Shown one piece after another: positions 11,358-22,794 of a DNA stretch of 64,000 bases. The DNA is taken from NCBI GenBank assembly GCA_028583685.1, contig JAMXIF010001253.1, forward strand, positions 78,767,079 to 78,831,078, given 5' to 3'. The DNA comes from Petaurus breviceps papuanus (taxonomy: Eukaryota > Chordata > Mammalia > Diprotodontia > Petauridae). A program made the translations under genes and the position numbers. Position 1 is the first letter of the stretch; each line of letters begins with the position of its first letter. Under the pieces are notes generated by a model that made no database searches, was not told where the DNA came from, and saw only the letters and a program-made list of their open reading frames with translations.

Positions 11358-11510
11358 GGGGCAGCCAGGTAGCTCAGTGAGTAAGAATACTGGCCCCAGA
11401 GTTGGGATGACCTGGGATCGAATCCGGGCTCAGATACTTAGCACCACACCCAGAAATAACTGGCAGTGTAACCTTGAGCAAGTTACTTAACCCTGATTGC
11501 TTAAAAAAAA
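11358..11510 (+). mobile_element. marsupial tRNA-derived SINE, type B (right half of a dimer)
   Basis: GGGGCAGCCAGGTAGCTCAG head, GGGATCGAATCCGGGCTCAG B-box, CTGATTGCTT end with an A-run. Inserted into the LINE-1; short matching sequence (ATAATCCT against CATCCT) lies outside the dimer. Confidence 0.9.
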
Positions 11511-12980
11511 CATCCTAAAATATGTTGTTTATAAAAAACACATGTGAAGCAGAGAGATACTCACAGAGTATCTCTGTGAAAACTGTAAAACAGTAGAACA
11601 GAATACATTATTCTCCACCTGAGGTAACCTGAATTCAGACAAAGCAAAAGCAAAAAAAAAAAAAAGATTAATTAAAAGAAATAATAAAAGAAATAGCATC
11701 ATGCTAAAAGACCATGGACAATGAAGTAATATCATTACTAAATACATAGGCACTGTGTGGTATAGCATCCAAATTCTTTGAGAAGTTAAGGGAGTGAAAG
11801 AAAGACATTGACAGCAAAACTATACTAGTAAGGGACCCCAATTTCCCCCACTCAGAACTTGATAAATCTAACTACAAAATAAATAAGAAAGAAGTTAAGG
11901 AGATGAATAGAATTTTAGAAAGGTTATATATGGTCAACCTGTGGAAAAAATTGAAATGGAATAGAAAGGAAAATACCATTTTCTCAGTGGTACATGGCAT
12001 CTAATAAAAATTACCCATGTGGTGGGGCATAAAAACCTCATAATCCAATGCAGAAAGGCAAAAATATTAAATGCATCCTTTCCTGATCATGATGCAATAA
12101 AAATTACATGTAATAAAGAGCCATGGAAAAATAGATTAAAAATTAATTGGAAACTAAATAGTCTAATCCTAAAGAATGAGTGGGTCAAATAACAAATCAT
12201 AGAAACAATCAATAATTTCATCCAAGAGAATGACAATAATGTAACAAAAGCAATTCTTAGGGGAAGTTTTATGTCTTTCAATGCTTATGTGAATAAAATA
12301 AAGAAAGAGGAGATCAATGAATTGGACATACAACTAAAAAAAGCTAGAAAAAAAAATTAAAAATCCCCAATTAAATACCAAATTAGAAACTCTGAAAACC
12401 TAATGACAGATTAATAAAATTGAAATTAAGAAAACTACTGAACTGATAAACAAAATGAAGAGCTGGTTTTATGGGAAAAAATAGATAAAACTGATAAATT
12501 TGATTAAACAAGAAAGAAGAAAACCAAATAACCAGTATCAAAAATGAAAAGGGTGAATTCCCCACCAAAGAAGAGAAAATTAAAACAATTATTAGCAGCT
12601 ATTTTGCCCAACTGTATGCCAATAAATTTGACAGTGAAATGGATGAGTATTTACAAAAATATAATTTGCCCAGATTAATTGAAGAGAAAATAAAATACTT
12701 AAATAACTCCATTTCAGAAAAAGAAATTGTACAAGACATCATCTAATTCCCTAAGAAAAAATATCCAGGGGCAGATGGATTTATAAGTGAATTCTCCCAA
12801 ACATTTAAAGAACTATTTGGGATGAAGCCCTAACAAATTATTTTTATGATACTAATATGGTGCTGATACCTAAACCAGGAAGAGTCAAAGCAGAGAAAGA
12901 AATTATAGAACAATTTCCCTGATGAATATTGATGCAAAAATTTAAATAAAATATTAGCAAAGTGATTACAGCAACTTCTC

Positions 12981-13382
12981 ATGAGTATAATACACTATGA
13001 CTATGTCAGATTTCTATCAGGAATGCTGGGCTTATTCAATATTAGGAAAATTATCAGCATAATTGATCATATCAACAACAAAAATAACAGAAATTATATG
13101 ATTATCTCCATGGATGCAGAAAAATCTTTTGACAAAATACAGCACCCATTCCTATCAGAAACAGTAGAGAGCATAGGAATAAGTGGAGTCTTCCTTAAAA
13201 TGTTAAGTAACATCTCTGTAAAACCATCAGCAAGCATTATATGTAATGGCGATAAGTCAGAAGCATTTCCAGTAAGATCAGAGGTGAAGCAAGAATGTCC
13301 ATTATCATCACTATTATTCATTATTGTACTAGAAATGCTATCATTAGCAATAAGAGAAGAAAAAATAAATTGGAGAAATTAG
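12981..13382 (+). pseudogene. LINE-1 ORF2 remnant, reverse-transcriptase domain
   Basis: The longest open segment (133 codons) of the ORF2 relic. It contains IISMDAEKSFDKI, the RT motif with the first catalytic aspartate, and VRSEVKQECPLSSLLF, the conserved (R/K)QGCPLSPLLF-like motif with Gly changed to Glu. The FADD-box region follows out of frame near 13415. Intact ORF2p would be about 1,250 residues; this copy is dead. Confidence 0.92.
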
Positions 13383-13531
13383 AATAGGCAAGTAGGAGAC
13401 AAAGTTATCACTCTTTGCAGGTGATATGATGGTATTCTTAGAGAATCATAGAGAATCAGCTAAAAATTACTTGAAATAATTAACATCTTTAACAGTGTTG
13501 CAGGACATAAAATAAACACACATAAATCATT

Positions 13532-13563
<32 letters not shown>
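13532..13563. repeat. (TG)n microsatellite inside the LINE-1 ORF2 relic
   Basis: About 16 TG units interrupt the reverse-transcriptase region. Confidence 0.95.
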
Positions 13564-13564
<1 letters not shown>

Positions 13565-15542
13565 TTACTAACAAACCCCAGAAGCAAGAGATAGGGAAAT
13601 TCCATTTAAATTAACTGTAGACAATATAAAATATTTAGGAGTCTACATGCCAAGAGAAACACAGGAACTCTATGATTACAAGTACAAAACACTTTTTACC
13701 CAAATAAAGTCAGATCTAAATACTTGGAAAAATATCAGTTGCTCATGGGTAGGCAGAAATAATATCATAAAAATGGCATTTCTGCCTATATTAATTTACT
13801 ATTGAGGGCTGTACTAAACAAACTACCAAAAATATTTAATAGAGCTAGACGAAAATAATAACAAAATTCATCTGGAAAACAAAAGGTCAAGAATATCAAA
13901 GGAATTAATATTAAAAAATGCAAAGGAAGGTGGCTTAGCCATACCAGGTCTAAAACTTTATTAGAAAGTGGCAATCATTAATCTATTTGTTACAGGCTAA
14001 GAAACAGAGTGGTGGATCAGTAAAATAGGTTAGGTATATAAGACAGTATAAAATGACCATAGTAATCTACTGTTTGATACCCAAAAACTCCAGCTTCTGG
14101 GATAAGAACTCACTATTTGACAAAACTGCTGGGAAAACTGTAAAATAGTGTGGTAGAAACAAAGTATGGCATATACCAATATTTCACACCCTATGCCAAG
14201 ATAAGTTCAAAATGGGTACAGAATTTAGACATAAAGAGTGATACCATAAGCAAATTAGAAGAGCAAGTAATAGTTTACCTGTCAGATCTATGGAGACAGG
14301 AAGAATTTATGACCAAAGAATAGAGAGAACATTATGAAATGCAAAATAGATAATTTTCATTACATTAAATTAAAAAAAATGTGTGCACATACAAAATCAA
14401 TGCAATCAAGATGAGACAGAAAGCAGAAAACTGGGAAGTAGCTTTTTCAGCCAGTGTTTCTGATAAAGATCTCATTTCTAAGATATATAGAAAACTATAT
14501 CAAATTTATAAGAATACAAGTCATTTTCCAATTGGTAGTCATAGAATATGAACAGGCACTTTTCACATGAAAATAAATCTATAGTCATATGAAAAAATGC
14601 TCCAAATTACTATTGATTGGAGGAATGCAAATTAAAACAATTTCGAGGTACTATCACATTTATCAGATTGGCTAATATGACAAAACAGGAAAATGATAAT
14701 GTTGGAAAGCATTGGAAAATTGAGAGACATGCATTGTTGGGGGAGTTGTGAACTGATCCAACCATTCTGGAAAGCAATTTGGAACTATCCCCAAATGGCT
14801 ATAAAACTCTTTGATCAAGAAATACCACTACTAGGTCTGTATCCCAAAGAGATCATAAAAAGTGAGTGGAAGGATCCACATGTTCAAAAATATTTATAGC
14901 AGCTCTTTTTGTGGTGGCAAAGAATTGGAAACTGAGGGGATGCCCATCAATTTGGAGGATGACTGATTGAGTTGTGGTATATAAATGAAATGGAAAACTA
15001 TTGTTCTATTTTTTAAAAAGTATAAGCAGGCAGATATCAGGACAACCTGGAAAGACTTACATGAACTAATTCTGAGTGAAGTGAGCAGAACCAGGAGGAC
15101 ACTGCACACTTACAGCAATATTGTGAGATGATCAACTATTATAGACTCAGCTCTTCTCAGAAATGCAGTGATCCAAGAAAATTCTAAAAGATTCCTGATG
15201 GGGAATGCTATGCACACCCAGAGAAAGAACTATGGAGTCTGAATACATATCAAAGCATACTGTTTTCACTTTTTTTCTTTCTCACAGTTTTTACTTTTTG
15301 TTCTGAGTCTTCTTTCACAACATGACCATTGTGGAAATATATTACATATATATATATGTATATTTGTAAAGTTACTTGCTCTCTTGGGGAGGGAGGAGGG
15401 AAATTTTGAATCCAAAATCTTATGGAAATGAATATTTAAAACTGTAATTAGAAAAAAATACTACATGTTTTCATAGGACTTTGGTTACTGTTTTTATACT
15501 TTATTTTATCATCATTCATTCTTTCTTCCTTTTGTCATTTAG

Positions 15543-15728
15543 ACCCAAACTATTCTTCACATAATTACCCAGGGTTGTCTCACAGTGAGCAAACTAACTG
15601 ATGACTCCCAAGGTACCACGGTGGAAATTTGTAATGGGAGTCCTTTACAAATGTGGATGCTAAGAAACTTTACAGTATTGGAAGTTTTAAGGAAAGTTTT
15701 TTACAGCCCTCTTGATTACAAGCTCTAG
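15543..15728 (+). CDS. GALNT13: GALNT13 terminal coding exon, long-tail form (partial gene)
   Basis: Encodes 61 residues, then TAG: the last part of the C-terminal ricin-type (beta-trefoil) lectin domain of a polypeptide N-acetylgalactosaminyltransferase. The family is Golgi type II membrane enzymes that start mucin-type O-glycosylation by moving GalNAc from UDP-GalNAc to Ser/Thr. Seen directly: a strong pyrimidine tract (about 15515-15540), an AG acceptor at 15541-15542, and an open frame with a GCL motif, a CNGS motif and a QMW (QxW) motif, then RNFTVLEVLRKVFYSPLDYKL-like tail residues. It aligns almost column for column with the exon at 21344 and uses the same entry phase. From memory, the human GALNT13 reference protein ends with a similar tail (RNYT...DYIL), which drives the assignment. 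No internal donor is convincing, so this looks terminal. GALNT1 is the main alternative paralogue. Confidence 0.82.
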   Translation, partial: TQTILHIITQGCLTVSKLTDDSQGTTVEICNGSPLQMWMLRNFTVLEVLRKVFYSPLDYKL

Positions 15729-16180
15729 CAATTATGAGAGGTTAGTATTGTAGGCTACGTTAAATGGTGTATAGTTTAAAGTTTTGACTCTATGTTATGC
15801 AATTCCTCAAAACTTGGGATTAGAGAAAAATCTTTATTTTGAGATATTTTCTGACAGTGTTGGGTTTTTTTTGTTTGTTTGTTTTTTACCACTTAGATTT
15901 TCATTGATTTAGCAGTAGAAGATTATTCACTGTGATTTAAATGGCATAATATAAATGATTCCCCTGTTTTATTATTTACCTATAATTATATCATATACAT
16001 GACCATAAAATATAATTGAAATATTTTGTTGTTACACAAGATTGTTTTGGAACATGACGATGTTTTGAGATTGGTTACATTTTTGTGTTTCGTTTTGGTC
16101 AGGACCTGTAATTTTATGAGTATAAGGAGTTCCAGGTAGGGAACTTCATCTCCAAAAACAGATTAGTACCTTCTTCATTT
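15729..16180 (+). other. probable 3' UTR start of the long-tail GALNT13 exon; otherwise unassigned
   Basis: Follows the TAG of the first terminal exon. No repeat family is recognised. No canonical AATAAA lies close to the stop; the first good one is at 16549-16554, beyond a MIR and a hAT element, so the 3' end of this isoform is not resolved. Confidence 0.3.
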
Positions 16181-16502
16181 TTTCTCTTGGAAAGCAATGA
16201 GAGATTGACTGACTTGCCCATGGCCACTCAATCAATATTAATCCAAGGCAGTACTTGAATCTATGATACCTGACACTGAAGCTGGTTTCTACCTACTATA
16301 CCAGAGGTGTCAAACTCATATATAGTTTGCAAAACTCCCAGTGCTGCCTGATCCAGATTAAAATATAATTGGAAAATGTTTAACAAAATATATAAAAATA
16401 TGATTAAGATAGATAATGTTAATTTATTGTTTTCTAAATCAAAATGAGGTCAACAGCCCAGGTCTATTTCAATTTGACACCCCTGCACTACACCATGCTA
16501 TC
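16180..16502 (-). repeat. MIR-type SINE split by a hAT element
   Basis: GACTGACTTGCCCATGGCC and CAGTACTTGAATCTATGAT, then GGTTTCTACCTACTATAC, resuming after the insertion with CACTACACCATGCTATCTCC. Together these read as one minus-strand MIR. Confidence 0.7.
16302..16485. mobile_element. nonautonomous hAT-type element with TIRs and 8-bp TSD
   Basis: Terminal inverted repeats CAGAGGTGTCAAACT and AATTTGACACCCCTG bound a 184-bp AT-rich element with no coding capacity. The flanking 8-mers TACTATAC (16294-16301) and CACTACAC (16486-16493) differ only by two C/T changes, the 8-bp duplication typical of hAT. Same family as 8326-8790. Confidence 0.85.
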
Positions 16503-16689
16503 TCCTGTCTCTATCAAAACAAAATTTCATGTCAAAATACAAAGTTCGAATAAATGTCTTATTTATTTCTATGTAACCCTAAATATCTGGATATTTAGAA
16601 ACATTAAAACAATTGTCTTTTTTTCCATTCACTTTCAAGAAAAAATGCATTAATTAATCATTTAAATTTAAATAATTTAAAAGCATTGG

Positions 16690-16800
16690 ATATACATATA
16701 CACCAAATGCTGTGCTAAAGTCTAAGAATATAAAAGCAAAAGGAACATATCCCCTGTCTTTCTAAAGCTTACATTTTAATGTGAAGAGGAAAATATGTAA
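16690..16800 (-). repeat. LINE-2 3'-end fragment
   Basis: CCAAATGCTGTGCTAAAGTC followed by AAAGCAAAAGGAACATATCC and AAAGCTTACATTTTAATG is the reverse complement of the LINE-2 3' end (GCACTGTGCTA...GGAGCTTACATTCTA). Confidence 0.65.
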
Positions 16801-16942
16801 ATATAGGAATATATAAATATATATATGTATATAAATATGAAGAGAATATATATGTATACATACATATATGCATATACAGACACAAATATGTATGCATATA
16901 TGTGTGTATACACATGTGTGAGTGTGTGTGTGTGTATGAAGG
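16795..16942. repeat. TATA/TATG/TG-rich simple repeat
   Basis: Irregular ATAT, TATG and TGTG units ending in a TG run. The frames read across it are His/Tyr/Ile/Thr-rich artefacts. Confidence 0.85.
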
Positions 16943-17469
16943 TGTAGCCAATGAAGAGTATTTATGTTAGGAAAGTAATCGCTTGTTTTCATGCAGATGA
17001 TTCCTATATATTATGGAGAGGTTATAATGATTTTCTTAAAATATGAGTATTTAGATAGTGTACATAATTAAAGTTTGTCTAGGCTATATCTTTCTATATT
17101 CCATAAATATAAAGATGAATAATTTCTCTGTATTGTTTTGTAATTTATTAGCTAATGTAGAAAACTATATAAAAATGTTGTCAAAGAATTTGATAAAACA
17201 ATTGATTCCGAATTTATCACTGTGGTTTGTGATTTATTAGTATCTTTAAAAAACAGCCATTCCTGGTTGTGATGTTTGGTTCACTTGAACAACTGCTCTA
17301 ATTTTCTATATCTAGATTATATTGATTAATAATAATTATGCAACAATGTTATTTTTGCTTGAGGTTCTTTTGATTCCAGGAATTTATTCCTAGACTTAGA
17401 ATAACATACTAACGTGTGGTCTTTAGGAGAGAAGTTTAGTTGAATTCTATTTTTAATTTTCACCGAGCA

Positions 17470-17695
17470 ACATATTGAGTTCTTTTGACTGCAACATATA
17501 ATTATTAAATAGAAATATGTTTTGCATGACCACACATATTTAACCTGTGTCAAGTTGCTTGCCTTTTCAATGAAGGATGCGGGGAGAGAAGAAAGCAGAG
17601 AATTTGGAACTCAAAGTTTCAAGAAATGGATATTAAAATTAATTTTACATACATGTGAGGGAAAATAAAAAATTAAATAAATTAAAAATAAACAT
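17470..17695 (+). mobile_element. LINE-1 3' end, 5'-truncated
   Basis: TAGAAATATGTTTTGCATGA, CAAGTTGCTTGCCTTTTCAA and GAATTTGGAACTCAAAGTTT, then TACATACATGTGAGGGAAAA and an A-rich end, matching the 3' ends of the other LINE-1 copies. Confidence 0.8.
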
Positions 17696-17729
17696 TTCAG
17701 GAGACAGTATATAATAGAAGCCAGATTTA

Positions 17730-18000
17730 TGAAATGGCTACTGTAATGCAAATTTCTAATAGTTGTGGAAAAAAACAAGAATAAAGTGAAATAATCAGTG
17801 TCTTCAAAGTGCTCACAATCTCCTTGGCATATCCAGTATAGACACCCATTAGTAAATAAAAAGTAATATCAGGACAAAGAGAATTAAGAACTTGAGAGGT
17901 TAAGGACTGGTCAGGAACTTGAACTGAGTCTTAAAAAGTAGGAACTCTAAGAGGTGACAAAAAATAGTAAAGCACATTTTGGACAAAGGGGATCCTTAAC
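17730..18000 (-). repeat. possible LINE-2 fragment
   Basis: GTGTCTTCAAAGTGCTCACA and a following stretch resemble the LINE-2 3' region in reverse. Low similarity. Confidence 0.3.
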
Positions 18001-19765
18001 ATTAAAGGAATGTTTCTGGACTGAATTGTGTAAAATAAATATTTTGACCTGAACAAATAGAGAGATGATCAAACTAAAAAGCTATTTGATTGTACTAATA
18101 AATGGTAATGGAAGACATTTCTGGGGATAATTGAAAAGACCAGTGAAAGGCTAGCTATAAAAGAAAAAAAGATATTGGCTGAATTAAAGTAACATTAATG
18201 TAAGCAGTCAGTAGAGTAGCCTCTCAAGCTGCATTGTTTTTCTAGGTTTCTGCAACTGATCTAAGGAATATACAACAAAAGCACTTTCAGCGACACAAAC
18301 CAAAACCCTTTGTTAATAAATTATTGCTTTATTAAAGAATACAGAAATGATGGGTGTAAAGTAACATGCCCTATATTTTTCCTTGTTCCAAGACATTGGA
18401 ATAACTTCTACATGTATAAAACATTACTGAGTACTTTCCTAATTTCTGTCTTTTTCTCCAAACTACTTTAAAGGCCTTCTTTTATTTTTAACCCACAATG
18501 CATATTTCTCTCCCATTTCCATTTCCCTCCATTTTCCATTTTATCTCCGTCTGTTCTGAAGGGTTGTAGGGAAATGGGTGAGTTTCCATTCCTTAAAACA
18601 GTTTGGTCTAGGGCCAGTTCCAAAAGTCTTTTTTTTTTCTCTGACAGAACAAAAGAGTTTTTGTTTTGTCTTTGATAGTACAGTTAAACTCTTTTAAAGA
18701 CTAGCAAGTCTTTCATCAGGACAAAGACCCCCAGAGGATCAGAGCAACATTCTGTGAAGTGCCCCATCTGCTACCATACCCTGTGGAAATACTGTATTCC
18801 ATTCCACAGCAACATTCATACCCCTTCTGCTATGATAGATCTCCTGCCTTATCTACTCCCATACCTTGTGGAGATACTATTTCATCATCTACCAGGCCCT
18901 CAAGGTGGAAGAAAAGTCTGAACGGGGACTGACTGGTGAAGAAAGAAAAATATGACTGTGACATTTTTTAGTGGAGTAATTATGCTATTTGGCAGCTCTA
19001 GATAAGAGGTGAACCTGGATTTGTCTAGTAAGGAGAGTAGAGAGTTCAAAATATAAGAAAACGTGAGAATTCATCTCCACTGTTCCTTATGTGCAATTTA
19101 CAAAAATCAACCACCATCATATTGGAGATGAAACTTGCATTAATGGCTAGTTTTGATACCTCTAATATAATTTCCTATCTTTGGCTGAGTAGATAATATA
19201 TATAATAAGTATTATCAGCTTATGAGTATTGTTACCGCAGAATATTAGTTACTGTCCATGAAAATAGACTGGAATGCAGCTTCCATATATTTATCTTTAT
19301 CTACATCTATGTATCTATATCTATCATCCATACCTATCTATATGTGCATGTAGATATAGAGAATGTGTGTATATACATGTATGAATGTGTATATATGTAG
19401 TACATGTATACATACATGTATGTATACAAAATGTATGTATGTCTAATTAATTAAGCAAAGTCTTAGGTTGAAAACATGTCTAAGGATTCTTCTTCAATAG
19501 TAGATACTGTTTAAGGAAAAGATGGGAATAAGCAATAAAGTTAGAAAGAATGAAAGGACTATTTTTCAGTGTTCAATCCAAGTCCCTGATTATTAAAGAT
19601 AAAATATGAAAAGAAAGCACAAATGTAAAAGAACACATGTTTTTAGATCATATAGCTTTTATTTCCTTTCATAAGGTATAACAAAAATCCGCTAATACTA
19701 TTGATATAGATAATATCTATCTTTTAAAACCCTTAATATTATAACAGAACAAAATAGAATGTATT
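18000..19765. other. unassigned intronic sequence
   Basis: Between the two GALNT13 terminal exons. No gene or clear repeat except a TATG/TATC-rich stretch at about 19280-19445. A slightly more GC-rich block lies at about 18700-18920. Confidence 0.4.
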
Positions 19766-19769
19766 AATA

Positions 19770-20012
19770 ATGATAATAATAGCATCTAGCATTTACATAG
19801 TACCTTCTACATACCTGGCACTATTTTAAGCACTTTTAAAATAACCTATCTCATTTGATCTTCACAACAATACCATGGATAATAGGTGCTGAGGAAACTA
19901 AGGCAAATAGAGGTAAAGTGACTTGCCCAAAGTTACACAACTATCATGTATCTGAGGCAGAATCTGAATGTAGGCCCTCTGACTTCAGGATCATAGTTCT
20001 ATTCTACAAATT
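19770..20012 (-). repeat. MIR-type SINE, nearly full length
   Basis: ATCTAGCATTTACATAGTAC, CCTGGCACTATTTTAAGCAC, TCTCATTTGATCTTCACAAC, GAGGAAACTAAGGCAAATAG and GTAAAGTGACTTGCCCAAAG are all MIR reverse-complement landmarks in order. Confidence 0.9.
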
Positions 20013-20519
20013 TCTTAGTGAGTTTGAATCTTAAAGGCAATGTTAGATCTTTTTGCATTTCCATTTTCCAATTAATTATTGTATCAACTCCAGAGTTGAA
20101 AGCCACTCCTTTCCGTGGTGGTATGTATCAGATCTGCTTAATTAGCTTGTCTGCAACGAGCATAGCTGCAGCTACCTTCTGCTCTCAAAGTCAACTACTC
20201 TTTGGGTAGAGACTTGTGTTTGCCTGCTATTTATTGAATGCTATCCACTAGGAATATCTGTACCTACTGTATAATCTAGTGATATATTTTGCATGCTGAT
20301 CAAAAGGATGCCAAACAACTAATACATAAGAAAAGCATCTCCTGGAAACAGCTTGGTATATGATACTCAGTTAAAATTCCTTTATGGATGGGACTTCTGC
20401 AATGTAGCTGACACCCTGGATGAATCCAACTTTAATCTTCTGTTGAATATGCTAATATTTTAAATATACATATAAATACTGGTGAAAAGAATAATGACAA
20501 AGCCCTACCAGTCAAGTTC

Positions 20520-20700
20520 ATTGATTCCATTTTCAATTATATAATCTTTCAATGTTTTACAACATACAATCATGTGTTTTATTTAAGTTTAATCTTGACA
20601 CAACCATCTGAGGTGAGTAGAACAGGTATTGCTAGCCATATTTTACAGGAGAGGAAACTGAGAAGTCAATTGACATTCCCAAAGTCATGCAGCTAGTAAT
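20520..20700 (-). repeat. MIR-type SINE
   Basis: AATCTTGACACAACCATCTG, then TTTTACAGGAGAGGAAACTG and CCCAAAGTCATGCAGCTAGT. Confidence 0.75.
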
Positions 20701-20704
20701 AATG

Positions 20705-20910
20705 ATATACTTAATATATCATTTTAACACTCTGTGAGGTAGTACAATTATTATTAGCCATTTTTACAAGTGAGAAATCTAACTTGAAAATCTGAGATTC
20801 AGAGAAGTCAAGTGACTTGCTCACAATCACAAGCAATAAGTATGAAAGAGAAGATTTGAACCCAAATATTGTCTTCTATATAGTATTCTATCCAGCATAT
20901 TAAACTTCTC
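20705..20910 (-). repeat. MIR-type SINE
   Basis: ACACTCTGTGAGGTAGTACA, ATTCAGAGAAGTCAAGTGAC and TTGCTCACAATCACAAGC, then GATTTGAACCCAAATATTG. A second MIR directly after the previous one. Confidence 0.75.
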
Positions 20911-21112
20911 TCTACATATAATAATCTGGATCAGTAGTTTTTAACCTGATCTATATTATTAATTCATTTTTAATATTTTGATAGCTGCATTTCCATATAG
21001 TTAGTTTCCTTTATAATCCTATGGATTTTATTCTATACATTTAAATAAATAAAATTATTCTGAGAAGGGTTCCATTGGCTTCAACATACTGCCAACAAGG
21101 TCCATATCTCAG

Positions 21113-21134
21113 ACACACACACACACACACACAA
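21113..21134. repeat. (CA)n microsatellite, about 0.2 kb before the terminal exon
   Basis: Eleven CA units in the intron upstream of the acceptor at 21342-21343. Confidence 0.9.
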
Positions 21135-21343
21135 TCGGGAGCCTCTAATCTAGATTATTAATCAAATGTCACACGTATATTTTTCTATATAAAATATGTG
21201 CCAGAAGGTTAGCCTGTACTGTATACTAAGGAAAAGTGTGATATTATTAGTGCTAGATTAGGTCTGCTGAGTTTAGTTTGTTGATTGTCTGACACATACA
21301 GACATACATGTGAAAATAAATGTGCCTTGCTTACATTTTTCAG

Positions 21344-21484
21344 AAACTCACGTTGAGACATATCAACAGCAACCAGTGTCTTGATGAGCCTTCAGAAGAT
21401 GACAAAATGGTACCTACCATGAAGGACTGCAATGGAAGCCGATCCCAACAGTGGCTCCTCCGCAACATGACCTTGAGTGCCTGA
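21344..21484 (+). CDS. GALNT13: GALNT13 alternative terminal coding exon, GALNT1-like end (partial gene)
   Basis: Encodes 46 residues and a TGA stop. The acceptor is TTACATTTTTCAG (AG at 21342-21343). The peptide is the gamma repeat of the ricin-type lectin domain of a GalNAc-transferase: it has the QCLD motif, the paired cysteine in KDCNGS and the QxW motif in QQWLLRN, the parts that shape the carbohydrate-binding trefoil. It closely resembles the ends of GALNT1 and GALNT13; the [15 protein letters not shown] stretch fits GALNT13 better than GALNT1 as I recall them. The upstream catalytic exons lie outside the window. The phase matches the exon at 15543, so splicing to one or the other would give two proteins differing only in the last 46-61 residues. 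The frame is intact and shows no decay. Confidence 0.9.
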   Translation, partial: KLTLRHINSNQCLDEPSEDDKMVPTMKDCNGSRSQQWLLRNMTLSA

Positions 21485-21760
21485 AGTCAGAAGAGTGTCA
21501 CTACATTTCCTTAAGACCATTGACACTTTTATCTTTAATTTCAGTCAGGTGAAGGCATAATTCACTTGGGGAAATGAAAAGCTTAAAAACCCTTTGCTAT
21601 GACCAGACATGGGGTTTTGTGTTTGTTTTCCCTGCTCTGGGCAGATTTGTTGTAACCCCCTATGAATTTTTTATATTTGTTCAAAGGAAGCACAGTTTAA
21701 AAGCTATAAAGATCATAGATGCTATTATAAATATTACAGTGAGTTTGGAATACATGCACA

Positions 21761-21816
21761 GATATATATATATATATATGTATACATATATATGTATGTA
21801 TGTGTATATGTATGTA
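21761..21816. repeat. TA/TATG simple repeat in the probable 3' UTR
   Basis: TA run passing into TATG units. Frames on both strands across it are artefacts. Confidence 0.85.
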
Positions 21817-22794
21817 AAATCCCTTTTGAACTTCATCTCCCAGGGTTTGTTTGGCCTTTTAATTTTTATTCTTGGTTGTTCTAGTGATATCACAAAATGT
21901 TGCTTGAAAAGGGACATACTATAAAATGCCTTACAAAAGTAATTTTGTGAAGGATTATGTTGATTGTTTTATAAACTTTCTCTTTTTCTAATTGTCCTTC
22001 ATGGGAACATGGATCGACTATTATTTACTGTCATATTTTGTTTTATTTTTAAGACTCAGCAGAGTATTAAATTAACAAGTTACCTGAGCAGTAAATTCAC
22101 TATATGTGATGAATGTTTCATGTTTTAGTTCAGGATAAATATGAAATTATAAAATACTTAAATCCTACGTTCTTGGTTTTAACAAATCAAATTTTAACAG
22201 CAAAATCTTTTTAAAAATTAAAATAAATTTAATCACAAAATGTGGAAGAGAAGCTGATGAACCTGAGTCACAGGGATCATAGCAGGTAAGAGTAAATTAT
22301 CCAAGCTCCAGTTATCCTCATCACTTCAAAGTTGAGTAAAACCCAAAAGAACCAGCCAGAGTTGATGTCTAAAACTTCGCTTTTGATCACTGACTTTTGT
22401 GTCTAAATGTAGGAACACTGAAGCCATCTGGTCATTTTGCTCTAAGCTTCACATACTGTGGCCTCCCAATAGTGCAGTATAGAAACTCAGCATGGTAGAT
22501 TAGAGATTGAATTCTAACTCTCACTTTTGAATTCTCTACCATTGCAAGGTTTCATAGAGGTCACTTTCTTTTTTAATGTGATTTCCTATAAAAGGAAATA
22601 GAGGAGCATCAAAATTTCATTGTCGTGCACTTCTACCACTGGCGAATCCATAGGAACATTCTATTTTTAATATATGTTTCTAAATATTATTCATAAAGAA
22701 ATCATAATAGATTGCATTTTTTTGTACTCTCTCTAATCATACAAGTCAAATCCCCTCAATATGTTAGTTAATGCAAGTCAATTCAATTCACTAA

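Larger units (their letters stand above)
9325..15452 (+). mobile_element. full-length LINE-1, decayed, with target-site duplication
   Basis: About 6.1 kb, from a 5' end reading GTGGAGTCAAGATGGCAG to a 3' UTR ending in an A-rich tail. Order: 5' UTR, ORF1 remnant (RNA-binding domain near 10350), linker, ORF2 endonuclease (about 11.1-12.1 kb), reverse transcriptase (about 12.7-13.8 kb) and C-terminal part (to about 15.1 kb). AAAAAATATTACGTG at 9310-9324 and AAAAAATACTACATG at 15453-15467 are a 15-bp target duplication with two transition differences. Many stops; not active. It carries a SINE dimer and a TG repeat. Confidence 0.92.

Noticed and set aside
11529-12568. Several minus-strand hydrophobic frames (60-80 codons)
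   Set aside because: Antisense shadows of the A-rich LINE-1 ORF2 relic.
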